Below are positions 17,843 through 26,082 of a stretch of DNA of 64,000 nucleotides, one piece after another. The position numbers were made by a program, and so were the translations under genes. Source of the stretch: Roseovarius sp. THAF9 (lineage in GTDB: Bacteria; Pseudomonadota; Alphaproteobacteria; Rhodobacterales; Rhodobacteraceae); contig NZ_CP045404.1 in NCBI RefSeq assembly GCF_009363715.1, forward strand, positions 3,440,001 to 3,504,000, given 5' to 3'. Position 1 is the first letter of the stretch. The number at the start of each line of letters is the position of its first letter. The notes below the pieces were generated by a model. It was not told the origin of the DNA, made no database searches, and saw only the letters and a program-made list of their open reading frames with translations.

Positions 17843-18844
17843 CTAGCGGATGCGCGCAACCACGTAATCCGACAGCGCCAGCAGCATGTCCCGCACCGGA
17901 TGTTCGGGCAGCTGCTCCATCGCCGCGTTGGCCTTGGTCGTCCACTCCAGCGCGTCGTCCCGCGTCGCCTCCAGCGTGCCGTGCTTGTTCAGCAACCTAA
18001 GCGCCTCGTCCAGGTCGCCCTCGCGCTGGTCACCCTTCTCGATGGTCCGCGCCCAGAACGCGCGCTCGCTCTCATCTGCCAGCGCCACCGCCTTGATTAC
18101 CGGCAGGGTCAGCTTGCGCTCGCGGAAATCATCGCCCACGTTCTTGCCCGTGGCCTTGGCGTCGCCCTGATAATCCAGCAGATCATCGACGATCTGGAAC
18201 GCGATGCCCAGCGCGTCGCCATAGGCATATAGCGCCTTCACCTGCGCCTCCGGCGCTCCGACAATCACGCCACCCACCTCGGTCGCGGCCGAGAACAACG
18301 CGGCGGTCTTACCGCGCACGACCTGCAGGTAGATACCCTCGTCCGTCTTCAAGTTCCGCGCCGCGGTCAGTTGCAGCACCTCGCCCTCGGCAATCGTCGC
18401 CGCCGCGTTCGACAGGATGTCCAGTACCGTCAGCGACCCGGTCTCGACCATCAACTGGAATGCCCGCGCGAACAGGTAGTCGCCTGTCAACACGCTGGAT
18501 TTATTGTCGAAAAGCAGGTTCGCCGTGGGCCGCCCGCGCCGCTGCGCGCTTTCGTCCACCACGTCGTCGTGCAACAGCGTCGCGGTATGGATGAACTCCA
18601 CCGTCGCGGCCAGTTTCACGTCATCGCCGCCGCCATATCCGCACAGATCCGCCGCAGCCAGCGTCAGCATGGGTCGCAACCGCTTGCCGCCTGCCTCGAC
18701 CAGATGCGCCGTCACTTCCGGAATACGCGGCGCGTGGCGCGACGCCATCCGCTCGCGGATCAGGGTATTCACCTCGTCCAGCTTGCCCTGCAGATGCGAG
18801 GCCAGCGCTTCGTGCGGTTTGGTAGCGGCGTGGTCCAGTCCCAT
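17843..18844 (-). CDS. Long-chain polyprenyl diphosphate synthase (ubiquinone side chain)
   Basis: 333 residues, trans-isoprenyl diphosphate synthase. The two aspartate-rich Mg sites are HDDVVDE (first) and DDLLDY (second), with GGKRLRP binding IPP. Family and taxon suggest decaprenyl (Q-10) chain synthesis; chain length is inferred, not read. The ATG at 18844 has an AGGAG site 5 bp upstream and is preferred to a TTG at 18871. Divergent from the DUF2007 gene. Confidence 0.9.
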   Translation of the reverse strand: MGLDHAATKPHEALASHLQGKLDEVNTLIRERMASRHAPRIPEVTAHLVEAGGKRLRPMLTLAAADLCGYGGGDDVKLAATVEFIHTATLLHDDVVDESAQRRGRPTANLLFDNKSSVLTGDYLFARAFQLMVETGSLTVLDILSNAAATIAEGEVLQLTAARNLKTDEGIYLQVVRGKTAALFSAATEVGGVIVGAPEAQVKALYAYGDALGIAFQIVDDLLDYQGDAKATGKNVGDDFRERKLTLPVIKAVALADESERAFWARTIEKGDQREGDLDEALRLLNKHGTLEATRDDALEWTTKANAAMEQLPEHPVRDMLLALSDYVVARIR

Positions 18845-18900
18845 CAAACTCCTGTCACTCAGGCTCGACAATGCGCGTCCGGTGTCCTTAAGTCATCCCC

Positions 18901-19122
18901 ATGAAGCATCTTCTCAGCACCACCGACCCGACCGTGATGGCCTTCGCCAAGGCTCTGCTTCAGGGCGAGGATATAGACTGCTTTGAATTGGACGTAAACA
19001 TGAGCATCCTCGAAGGCGGCATAGGGATCTTCCCACGCCGCCTGATGGTCAGCGAGGAAGACTACTTTCCCGCCCGCCAGACCCTTGAGGACAACGGGAT
19101 AGAGGTCGAGGCGCTCTCGTGA
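18901..19122 (+). CDS. DUF2007 small signal-transducing-like protein
   Basis: 73 residues, full-length DUF2007 (a PII-like alpha-beta fold). The pattern of an N-terminal ST-DP strand and a central RRLMVSEEDYFPAR is typical. Function is unknown. It overlaps the following methyltransferase by 4 bp (GTGA). Confidence 0.85.
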   Translation: MKHLLSTTDPTVMAFAKALLQGEDIDCFELDVNMSILEGGIGIFPRRLMVSEEDYFPARQTLEDNGIEVEALS

Positions 19123-19874
19123 CGCTTGAGACCACCTGCGACGATTATCTCGGCGGGAGGCTGAAAATCCTTCAGCCCCGGGCGGGCTATCGCGCCGGCA
19201 TCGACCCGGTGCTGCTGGCCTCCAGCATCCCCGCCAAGCCGGGCGAAACCGTGCTCGATCTCGGCTGCGGCGTCGGCGTCGCGGGGCTCTGTTTGGCGCG
19301 GCGCGTGCCCGAGCTCCAACTGACCGGACTGGAACGTCAGCCTGCCTATGCCGCCCTTGCCAAGGAGAACGGCGCGGCCAACGCCCTGCCCTTCGAGGTG
19401 ATCGAAGGCGATCTTGCCGACATGCCCGGCACCCTGAAAGAGCGCCAGTTTCACCACGTCTTCGCCAACCCGCCCTATTTCGACCGCGCCGCCAGCACGG
19501 CGGCCACCGATCTCGGCCGCGAAGGCGCCGTGGGCGAGGATACTCCTCTCGCCGAATGGGTCGCCGCCGCCGCCAAACGCACCCGGCCCAAGGGCACCAC
19601 CACCTTCATCCAGCGCGCCGACCGCCTGCCAGAGCTTCTGTCCCACGCCGCGCGCCACCTCGGCAGCCTTAAGCTTCTGCCACTGATTCCCCGTCCCGGA
19701 CGTCCCGCCAGACTGGTCCTTTTGCGCGGAAAACGCGGCGGACGGGCCGCATTCCGGTTGCATGACGGCTGGTGCCTGCATAATGGGCAAGCGCACGTTA
19801 ACGATTGCGAAAACTACACGTCGGCAACGGCTTGCATCCTGCGCGACGGCGGGGAAATGCCTTTCCCGGACTGA
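19119..19874 (+). CDS. TrmN6-like N6-adenine methyltransferase
   Basis: 251 residues, class I SAM methyltransferase. VLDLGCGVGVAGLCLARR is motif I, and ANPPYF is the NPPY motif that marks N6-adenine or glutamine methylation. It resembles the tRNA1(Val) A37 methyltransferase YfiC/TrmN6 family. RPKGTTTFIQRADRL is also family-like. It starts with GTG in a 4-bp overlap with the DUF2007 gene. The substrate is inferred. Confidence 0.82.
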   Translation: MTLETTCDDYLGGRLKILQPRAGYRAGIDPVLLASSIPAKPGETVLDLGCGVGVAGLCLARRVPELQLTGLERQPAYAALAKENGAANALPFEVIEGDLADMPGTLKERQFHHVFANPPYFDRAASTAATDLGREGAVGEDTPLAEWVAAAAKRTRPKGTTTFIQRADRLPELLSHAARHLGSLKLLPLIPRPGRPARLVLLRGKRGGRAAFRLHDGWCLHNGQAHVNDCENYTSATACILRDGGEMPFPD

Positions 19875-19985
19875 TTTAGGCAAGTTGTAGCTAAATCCCG
19901 CCAACCGATTTTGCGGGCGCAGCGTGACAGATTACATGTTTTGTGCTGCACTATCCCGTGCACATCAGAAAGAGGAGACGCATTC

Positions 19986-20150
19986 ATGGCATTGAGTTCA
20001 CATGTCGAGGAACTTAAGAAGAAACACCAGGCTCTCTCGGAACAGGTCGAAGCGGCACAGCGTGCCCCGGGAACGCCCGACACTGAAATCTCAAGCATGA
20101 AAAAGCAGAAACTCCGGCTGAAAGAAGAGATTGAACGACTTACCCATTAG
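19986..20150 (+). CDS. YdcH/DUF465 family small protein
   Basis: 54 residues, nearly all helical: a first helix from ALSSHVEELKKKHQALSEQV and a basic second helix with MKKQKLRLKEEIERL, the DUF465 signature. Function unknown. The ATG at 19986 follows an AAAGAGGAG ribosome site; an upstream in-frame start at 19911 lacks one. Confidence 0.88.
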   Translation: MALSSHVEELKKKHQALSEQVEAAQRAPGTPDTEISSMKKQKLRLKEEIERLTH

Positions 20151-20173
20151 CATGCCACGCAACGACTGATCGG

Positions 20174-20194
20174 GATGCGCCCCCGCGGCGCATC
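20174..20194. terminator. Hairpin between convergent ydcH-like and LysR genes
   Basis: GATGCGCC / GGCGCATC, 8-bp stem with a 5-nt loop, located between the two stop codons. No U-tract. Confidence 0.5.
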
Positions 20195-20200
20195 TCGTGA

Positions 20201-21139
20201 TTACGCGGGCAACAGCGGTACCATCTCCATCTTCGCGGTCGTCTCGAACCCCTTGGCGGTTTCGGCAAGCATCCAGTCGCGAAAAACCTTTATCTGTGGC
20301 TTATTCTCCGCGCCCTCACGGCACACAAACCGGAACTGCGCTCCGGCGCTGACCGCCTTGCCATAGGGCGCGACCAACCGCCCTTCCATCAGGTCTTTCA
20401 TCACCAGCGCCCGACGCCCAAGCACCACACCCACGCCGGCCAAGGCCGCATCGATCGCGTGATCCCCTTGCGAAAATCGCGGGCCGTGCGGCTCTATTGG
20501 CGGCATGCCCACCGCACGGAACCACGCCGCCCAATCGGTCGGCGGGTCCAGGAAATCAATCGACTGGTCGACGATCAGAACCGCCTTGGCCAGGCTTTCG
20601 ATCGTCGGATACCGTTCGGCCAGCGCGGGTGTCATCATCGGCGTCACCCATTCCTCGGCCAGCGGCAGCGAATACAACCCTTTGTCCGCCCCGTGGCCGA
20701 ACCGGATTGCCACGTCCACCTCGTCGCGGACGAAGTCCATCAGCCGGAGCGACGCCGTGAACCGCAGCTCGATCTCGGGATGGGCCTGAGCAAATTCGTA
20801 AAGGCGGGGCGCCAGCCATTTCGCGGTAAAGGCCGGTCCTGCCGTCACTGTCAGCGTGCTGTTGTCGAGCCCCCGCCGGGTCGCCGTCCAGGCCGCTGAC
20901 AGCGCCGAGAACCCGTCACGGCAGCCCGGCGCCAGCGCAGCCCCCGCCTCGGTCAGTTCCACCGCGCGGTTCAACCGCCGGAACAGCGCGGCCCCCAGAT
21001 GCTCTTCCAGCGACTTTATCTGGAACGACAGCGCGGCCGGTGTCACGTTCAATTCCGCCGCCGCCCTCTGAAAGGACATGTGCCGCGCCGCGGACTCGAA
21101 CGCGCGCAAGGCAGTCAACGGAGGCAGGCGGTCACTCAT
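20201..21139 (-). CDS. LysR-type regulator, GcvA-like
   Basis: 312 residues. The winged helix-turn-helix opens with PPLTALRAFESAARHMSF, the GcvA/AmpR subgroup signature, followed by a type 2 periplasmic-binding-protein-like effector domain. The ATG at 21139 is preferred; a longer frame to 21199 would add 20 residues. It is divergent from a 39-codon gene across a 104-bp spacer, the usual place for an LTTR target, so that small gene may be its target. Confidence 0.88.
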   Translation of the reverse strand: MSDRLPPLTALRAFESAARHMSFQRAAAELNVTPAALSFQIKSLEEHLGAALFRRLNRAVELTEAGAALAPGCRDGFSALSAAWTATRRGLDNSTLTVTAGPAFTAKWLAPRLYEFAQAHPEIELRFTASLRLMDFVRDEVDVAIRFGHGADKGLYSLPLAEEWVTPMMTPALAERYPTIESLAKAVLIVDQSIDFLDPPTDWAAWFRAVGMPPIEPHGPRFSQGDHAIDAALAGVGVVLGRRALVMKDLMEGRLVAPYGKAVSAGAQFRFVCREGAENKPQIKVFRDWMLAETAKGFETTAKMEMVPLLPA

Positions 21140-21243
21140 TTCACTAAAGTAATACTTAACTGAAACCGTGAAAAGTCTCGTTTGTGGTCTTTTCTGCAAA
21201 GACGCATATTCAACCCAGTCAAGTTTCCCTGAAAGGATCAGCC

Positions 21244-21363
21244 ATGATCGAGACAGCCACCGATGCCAAGACCCGCGATGCCTACCGCGCCGCGCATTAC
21301 GAACGCAGCCGTGCTTTTGGCGAGCTGCTCAACTGGCTGGGCCGAAAGTCACCTTCCAGATGA
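21244..21363 (+). CDS. Small 39-residue protein
   Basis: Reads from an ATG with AAGGA about 8 bp upstream to TGA, 39 residues. The N-terminus has ETATDAKTRDAYRAAH, then YERSRAFGELLNWLGRK: a single basic amphipathic helix rich in Arg, Ala and aromatic residues, in the style of the many small DUF1127-like alphaproteobacterial proteins, although I do not recognise the family. Support: a proper ribosome site, divergence from a LysR regulator, and a strong terminator 23 bp after the stop. Confidence 0.55.
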   Translation: MIETATDAKTRDAYRAAHYERSRAFGELLNWLGRKSPSR

Positions 21364-21385
21364 TCGTTGCAGGTCTCTGGAAACA

Positions 21386-21415
21386 GAAAGGGCCGGTTTC
21401 CTGACCGGCCCTTTC
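21386..21415. terminator. Strong bidirectional terminator
   Basis: Perfect 12-bp GC-rich stem (GAAAGGGCCGGT and its complement) with a 6-nt loop, followed on the plus strand by CATTTTT. It lies between the 39-codon gene and the end of convergent phaB, and can serve both. Confidence 0.9.
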
Positions 21416-21436
21416 GCATTTTTGGGTCAGGTAAAC

Positions 21437-22159
21437 TTACCCGAAGAACTGCGCCCCGTTGGCCGAAATCGTCGATCCGTTGATAAAGGCGGCGTCGTCG
21501 GAGGCCAGGAATGCCACGCAACGCGCGATCTCTTCCGGCTCCCCCAGGCGACCGGCCGGGATTTGCGCGATGATCGATTCGCGCACCTTTTCCGGCACCG
21601 CCATAACCATCTCGGTGGCGATATAGCCGGGGCAGACAGCATTGGCCGTGATCCCCGCCCGCGCGCCTTCTTGCGCCAGCGACCGCACGATGCCGATATC
21701 GCCCGCCTTGGTGGCCGCATAGTTCACCTGCGCGAACTGGCCCTTCTGGCCGTTGACCGAACTGATCACGATCACGCGCCCGAACTTGCGCTCACGCATA
21801 CCCGGCCAGACCGGGTGCACGGTGTTGAACACGCCCGTCAGGTTGGTGTCGACCACGTCCTTCCACTGGTCCGGCGTCATCTTGTGGAACGGCGCGTCAC
21901 GGGTGATGCCCGCATTGGCCACGACCACGTCGATCGGGCCAAGCTCGGCCTCGACGGTTTCGATCCCGGCCTTGGACGCGTCGTAATCGGCCACGTTCCA
22001 CTTGTAGGTCTTGATGCCGGTCTCGTCGGTGAACTTCGCCGCGGCTTCGTCGTTGCCCGCATAGGTGGCAGCAACCTCGTAGCCCTCTTCCTTCAGTTTT
22101 TTCGAAATGGCCTCACCGATACCGCGGCTACCGCCGGTCACAAGGGCAACTCTCGCCAT
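21437..22159 (-). CDS. phaB: Acetoacetyl-CoA reductase
   Basis: 240-residue short-chain dehydrogenase that reduces acetoacetyl-CoA to (R)-3-hydroxybutyryl-CoA with NADPH for polyhydroxybutyrate synthesis. VTGGSRGIG binds the nucleotide. The catalytic Ser is in ISSVNGQKGQFAQ and Tyr/Lys in NYAATKAG; the first of these segments is PhaB-specific. A GGAGG ribosome site precedes the ATG. phaA lies 1 kb upstream on the same strand, separated by a patatin-like gene. A palindrome (22230-22246) lies in its upstream region. Confidence 0.94.
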   Translation of the reverse strand: MARVALVTGGSRGIGEAISKKLKEEGYEVAATYAGNDEAAAKFTDETGIKTYKWNVADYDASKAGIETVEAELGPIDVVVANAGITRDAPFHKMTPDQWKDVVDTNLTGVFNTVHPVWPGMRERKFGRVIVISSVNGQKGQFAQVNYAATKAGDIGIVRSLAQEGARAGITANAVCPGYIATEMVMAVPEKVRESIIAQIPAGRLGEPEEIARCVAFLASDDAAFINGSTISANGAQFFG

Positions 22160-22229
22160 GGGAACTCCTCCAGTCTTTCTGTCCAGTGTTGGTTTTCTTG
22201 GAAACTTTGCTACTCATCATGTGCGCAAA

Positions 22230-22246
22230 GCGCAACATTGTTGCGC
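22230..22246. promoter_or_regulatory. Palindromic operator candidate upstream of phaB
   Basis: GCGCAACA-T-TGTTGCGC, perfect 8-bp arms with a 1-bp centre, 71-87 bp before the phaB start; a further TGCGCAA lies at 22223-22229. It resembles the TGC/GCA-type sites described for PhaR repressors in Rhodobacter and Paracoccus, which is an inference only. Confidence 0.5.
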
Positions 22247-22268
22247 AATTCTTTTCACTTCGCGGCAC

Positions 22269-23096
22269 TCATCCGCCGTTCAGGTACGCCTCCGCGTCTT
22301 GCTGTCCCAAAGCCCACGTATCGCGCAGCTTTTGCGGGTCGGTAAAGTCGATCTTGTCCGCAGGCGTTTCCTCGGACGGCCAGACATAAACGCGGCCCGG
22401 CACGTCCGGCAGATTTTTGTAGGGCCGGGTCAACAGCACCAGCGTCTCGCCTTCGTCTGGGTCGGGCAGCGGAGCCTAGTCGGCCATGCCGCCATCGACC
22501 ACGCGCCGGTCGCCCCAAAGCGGCGGCTCGAACACCGGCGGAATCACCGCGGCCGCATTGATCAATTCCACCAGCCGCCCGTCGCGCGCCGCCTTGTTGG
22601 CATCGACCAGTTGCGAAGTCAGGCCCATTTTCTCGGCCCAGTCGAAATGCGGGCTGCCCACGATATGCAGTTCCGCCTCATAGGCCGCGGCCAGCGCCGT
22701 GCCCGTCATGGTCGGATGGCCGGTAGAGGGCGGATGCGCAATCTGGATTTGAAAGGCCGGACCACTCGCGACCCGATCCTTGGCCGACTCGTCCAGAACC
22801 GTTTCCACCACGTCGCAATAGATGCGCTGGTGCGGCGTGATGCCTGCTTCGTCTGCGGCAAAGAGGTCGAGGTTGTGGTCGCGCTTCTCGAACGCATCGC
22901 ACATCACGTCCAGCAGCCGCTCCTCGATCCCGGCAATCCACGCGGCACCGGCCAACGCGCCGCCGCTCACCCCGGTCACCCGCTCGGGCGTGAACTTGCG
23001 CGTCTGCTCCAGCCGCGTCAGGAAACCGCCCTGCCAGAAACACCGCAACCCGCCGCCGGAAAACACGATCTGCGGGGGATTGTCGGGCAATTTCAT
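22269..23096 (-). pseudogene. Patatin-like phospholipase interrupted by one in-frame TAG
   Basis: A patatin fold lipase/acyl hydrolase: oxyanion loop SGGGLRCFWQGG, nucleophile elbow GVSGG, and catalytic Asp in VVDGGMAD. The frame stops at TAG (22476-22478) immediately after that motif, then continues in the same frame for 68 more codons (starting APLPDPDEGETLVLL, ending AEAYLNGG) to TGA at 22269-22271. No frameshift is needed: a single CAG or TGG to TAG change explains it, or a sequencing error. The truncated product (206 residues) keeps the catalytic dyad but loses its C-terminal part. The ATG at 23096 has an AAAGGA site. The gene lies between phaA and phaB. Confidence 0.75.
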
Positions 23097-23127
23097 GCAA
23101 AAATCCTTTCGGGAAATCACATGGAAG

Positions 23128-23148
23128 AACAGGCCCCGAGGGCCTGTT
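23128..23148 (-). terminator. Hairpin after phaA
   Basis: AACAGGCCC / GGGCCTGTT, 9-bp stem with a 3-nt loop, 22 bp past the phaA stop and before the patatin-like gene. No U-run, so it may attenuate rather than stop readthrough. Confidence 0.55.
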
Positions 23149-23169
23149 TCCTATTTCAGCATCAAATGC

Positions 23170-24345
23170 TTACGGGCGCTCGATGCACATTGCGACACCC
23201 ATGCCGCCACCGATACACAGCGTGGCGAGGCCCTTCTTGGCGTCGCGACGCTTCATCTCGAACAGCAGGGTGTTCAGAACGCGGCAGCCCGACGCGCCGA
23301 TGGGATGGCCAATGGCAATCGCACCGCCGTTCACGTTCACGATCGACGGGTCCCAGCCCATGTCCTTGTTCACGGCACAGGCCTGCGCGGCGAAGGCTTC
23401 GTTTGCCTCCACCAGATCCAGGTCATCGACGCTCCAGCCCGCTTTTTCCAGCGCCTTGCGGCTGGCATGGATCGGGCCAACGCCCATGATCGAAGGGTCC
23501 AGACCGGCCGTCGCGTAGGAGGCGATCCGCGCCAGAGGCTCGAGCCCGCGCTTCTCGGCATTCTCGGCACTCATCAACAGCACGGCCGCCGCACCGTCAT
23601 TCAGGCCCGAGGCGTTGGCCGCGGTGACCGACCCGTCTTTCGTGAAGGCGGGGCGCAATTTCTGCATCGCATCCATCGTGGCCCCGTGACGGATGTATTC
23701 GTCTTTGTCGACGACGGTCTCACCCTTGCGGGTCTTGACGGTGAACGGGATCACCTCGTCATCGAACTTGCCCGCCTTCTGCGCCGCCTCGGCCTTGTTC
23801 TGGCTGGCGACGGCGAACTCGTCCTGCTGATCGCGCGTGATCTGCCACTTGTCGGCGACGTTCTCGGCGGTCTGGCCCATGTGATAGCCGTTGAACGCGT
23901 CCCACAGCCCATCGCGGATCATCGTGTCGATGTATTTCATGTCGCCCATCTTGTGCCCGGCGCGCAGATGCGCGGCGTGGGGGCTGAGGCTCATGTTCTC
24001 CTGCCCGCCGGCGGCAACGACATCGGCATCACCCAACTGGATGTGCTGCGCGCCCAGCGCCACGGCCCGCAGGCCCGACCCGCATACTTGGTTGATGCCC
24101 CAGGCCGCGCTTTCGATCGGCAGGCCGGCGTTCACATGCGCCTGGCGTGCGGGGTTCTGGCCCTGCGCCGCGGTCAGGACCTGGCCAAGGATCGTTTCCG
24201 AAACCTCGGCCTTGTCGATGCCCGCGCGCTCGACGATGGCTTCCAGAACGGCCGCGCCAAGATCATGGGCCGGGGTGTTGGCGAACGCGCCGGAAAAAGA
24301 GCCGACAGCGGTCCGTGCTGCCGAAGCGATAACTACATTGGTCAT
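23170..24345 (-). CDS. phaA: Acetyl-CoA acetyltransferase (beta-ketothiolase)
   Basis: 391 residues. It condenses two acetyl-CoA to acetoacetyl-CoA, the first step of PHB synthesis, and is reversible. The nucleophile Cys is in [10 protein letters not shown], the catalytic His in GHPIGASG, and the second Cys in LCIGGGMG. The ATG at 24345 has a GGAGG site 8 bp upstream; the frame extends upstream to 24471 without a family match. The hairpin downstream suggests phaA and phaB are separate transcripts. Confidence 0.94.
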   Translation of the reverse strand: MTNVVIASAARTAVGSFSGAFANTPAHDLGAAVLEAIVERAGIDKAEVSETILGQVLTAAQGQNPARQAHVNAGLPIESAAWGINQVCGSGLRAVALGAQHIQLGDADVVAAGGQENMSLSPHAAHLRAGHKMGDMKYIDTMIRDGLWDAFNGYHMGQTAENVADKWQITRDQQDEFAVASQNKAEAAQKAGKFDDEVIPFTVKTRKGETVVDKDEYIRHGATMDAMQKLRPAFTKDGSVTAANASGLNDGAAAVLLMSAENAEKRGLEPLARIASYATAGLDPSIMGVGPIHASRKALEKAGWSVDDLDLVEANEAFAAQACAVNKDMGWDPSIVNVNGGAIAIGHPIGASGCRVLNTLLFEMKRRDAKKGLATLCIGGGMGVAMCIERP

Positions 24346-24474
24346 AGTGTCCTCCACCAATTCTTGCTGGCCGAGGAAAAAGGGCAGCATGCCTGATGCG
24401 GCCCCCGGATTCCCCGCATTACGCAGGGTGTACCGCAGTCGCCGCAACGCGGCAACTGTAGCCGTTGTCACAGG

Positions 24475-25314
24475 TCAGGCCATCGCGGCCGTCTGGGTCG
24501 TTCCCAGCCATGGTGCCTGTACCGTGGGCGCCCCGAAGTAATAGCCCTGAAGGCAATGCACCCCGATATTCTGAAGGTAAACGGCGTCGTTGGGCCGCTC
24601 CACGCTTTCGGCCACTGTGACCATGTCGAACTGTTCGGCGATGGCGGTCAGCGCACGCGTCAGAACCTGGTTGTCCGGGTTTTCCGCAATTCCGCGAATG
24701 AACTGCCCGTCGATCTTGAGGATGTCGAAAAAGAAATCCTTGAGGTATCGGAACGAGGTGAACCCGGCCCCGAAATCGTCCAGCGCGAAACTGATACCCT
24801 TCCTCTGCAGATCCGCCATGAAATTGACCACCAGCTCCGGCACCAGCATGGCCGAGCTTTCGGTGATCTCCAGGATCAGGCGCTCACCCAGCGTCGGGTC
24901 CTGCCCCAATCCGCGTTTCAGCGTCCGCATCCAGCGCGGATAGCCGATGGACCGCGCCGACATGTTGATCGACAGGCGGATATCAGGATACTCGCGCAAG
25001 GTGCGGATCCCCTTTTCAAGCGAAAGGCAATCGACGATGCGGCCCGTCTCCGTCGCTTCGATCGCGTCGATGAACTCCCGCGCCGGGATGATCCGGCCGG
25101 TTTCGTCCAGCACCCGTGCCAATCCTTCGTAAAAGGCCGGCCGGTCCTGCCGCCCCGACGGCACAACCGCCTGATAGGCCAGCATCACGTGGCCATGCCG
25201 CACCGCCTCCTCGACCATCTGGATCACCGACTGGTCCCGCGCCGACACGGCGTAGGCCAGCGGGTTGTGATGCCCTTTTGGCACATTCGCCCACTTCAAT
25301 CTCTTTTCACCCAT
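24475..25314 (-). CDS. EAL-domain cyclic-di-GMP phosphodiesterase
   Basis: 279 residues; a stand-alone EAL domain without a GGDEF or sensor. The signature Glu is in YEGLAR (EGL instead of EAL). The other metal and catalytic residues look intact: SINMS (Asn), LEITES (Glu), DDFGAGFTSFRYLK (Asp pair), KIDGQFI (Lys and Asp), ESVE and the closing QGYYFG. It probably hydrolyses c-di-GMP in the cytoplasm. The ATG at 25314 is preferred over 25353. It is monocistronic between phaA and tag. Confidence 0.85.
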   Translation of the reverse strand: MGEKRLKWANVPKGHHNPLAYAVSARDQSVIQMVEEAVRHGHVMLAYQAVVPSGRQDRPAFYEGLARVLDETGRIIPAREFIDAIEATETGRIVDCLSLEKGIRTLREYPDIRLSINMSARSIGYPRWMRTLKRGLGQDPTLGERLILEITESSAMLVPELVVNFMADLQRKGISFALDDFGAGFTSFRYLKDFFFDILKIDGQFIRGIAENPDNQVLTRALTAIAEQFDMVTVAESVERPNDAVYLQNIGVHCLQGYYFGAPTVQAPWLGTTQTAAMA

Positions 25315-25427
25315 GAATCTCTCCGTACTCCACCGCCGCCCAATAAGCGCCACGCAGGCTAAGGAATTGTTAAACCGGGCATTTGAGTCATACTGTCCGC
25401 AACAGGCGAAACCGGGGGGCTTGAAGG

Positions 25428-26006
25428 ATGGAAAGATGCGGCTGGGTCGGCACCGATCCGATCTACGAGGCCTATCACGACACCGAATGGGGCGTGCCCG
25501 AATGGGACAGCCGCGCGCTGTGGGAAAAGCTTATTCTAGACGGCTTCCAGGCCGGTCTCAGCTGGATCACGATCCTGAAGAAGCGCGACAACTTTCGCAA
25601 GGCTTTCCAAGGCTTTGACCCGGATCTCATCGCCACCTGGGGCGAGGAGGACGTACAGCGCCTCCTGGGTGATCCCGGCATCATCCGCCACCGCGGCAAG
25701 ATCGAGGCCACGATCACCAACGCCCGCGCCTGGCAAGACATCGAGGCCGAGCAGGGGTTCGACACCTACCTGTGGTCCTACATGGGGGGCGCGCCCTTGC
25801 AGAACCGTTGGACCAGCCTGGCCGAAGTGCCCACTGAAACCGAAATATCCCGCGCAATTTCGAAAGATTTGAAGAAACGCGGCTTCAAGTTCTGTGGCCC
25901 CACCATCGTCTACGCCTTCATGCAGGCCGTGGGCATGGTCAACGACCATGTGCTCACCTGCCACCGCCACGCACCCGTGGCCGCCATGGCCACGCCGCCG
26001 CGCTGA
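25428..26006 (+). CDS. tag: DNA-3-methyladenine glycosylase I
   Basis: 192 residues. It excises 3-methyladenine from DNA in base-excision repair. The zinc site is complete: Cys4 (MERCGW), His17 (YHDTEWG), and the late NDHVLTCH giving His and Cys. The HhH fold with FQAGLSW and RHRGKIEA is typical of Tag. It starts right at the domain. Confidence 0.95.
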   Translation: MERCGWVGTDPIYEAYHDTEWGVPEWDSRALWEKLILDGFQAGLSWITILKKRDNFRKAFQGFDPDLIATWGEEDVQRLLGDPGIIRHRGKIEATITNARAWQDIEAEQGFDTYLWSYMGGAPLQNRWTSLAEVPTETEISRAISKDLKKRGFKFCGPTIVYAFMQAVGMVNDHVLTCHRHAPVAAMATPPR

Positions 26007-26082
26007 ACTTTGCCCGCGCGAAAGCTTGCCCCCGTCGCCCCTCTGGCCTAGACCGGATCCGAAGATTTCAGGGGAGGCCCAG

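Noticed and set aside
22255..22518. Separate 87-codon minus-strand frame at the end of the patatin-like gene
   Set aside because: Out of frame with the patatin; the in-frame continuation past the TAG explains this region better, so a frameshift is not needed.
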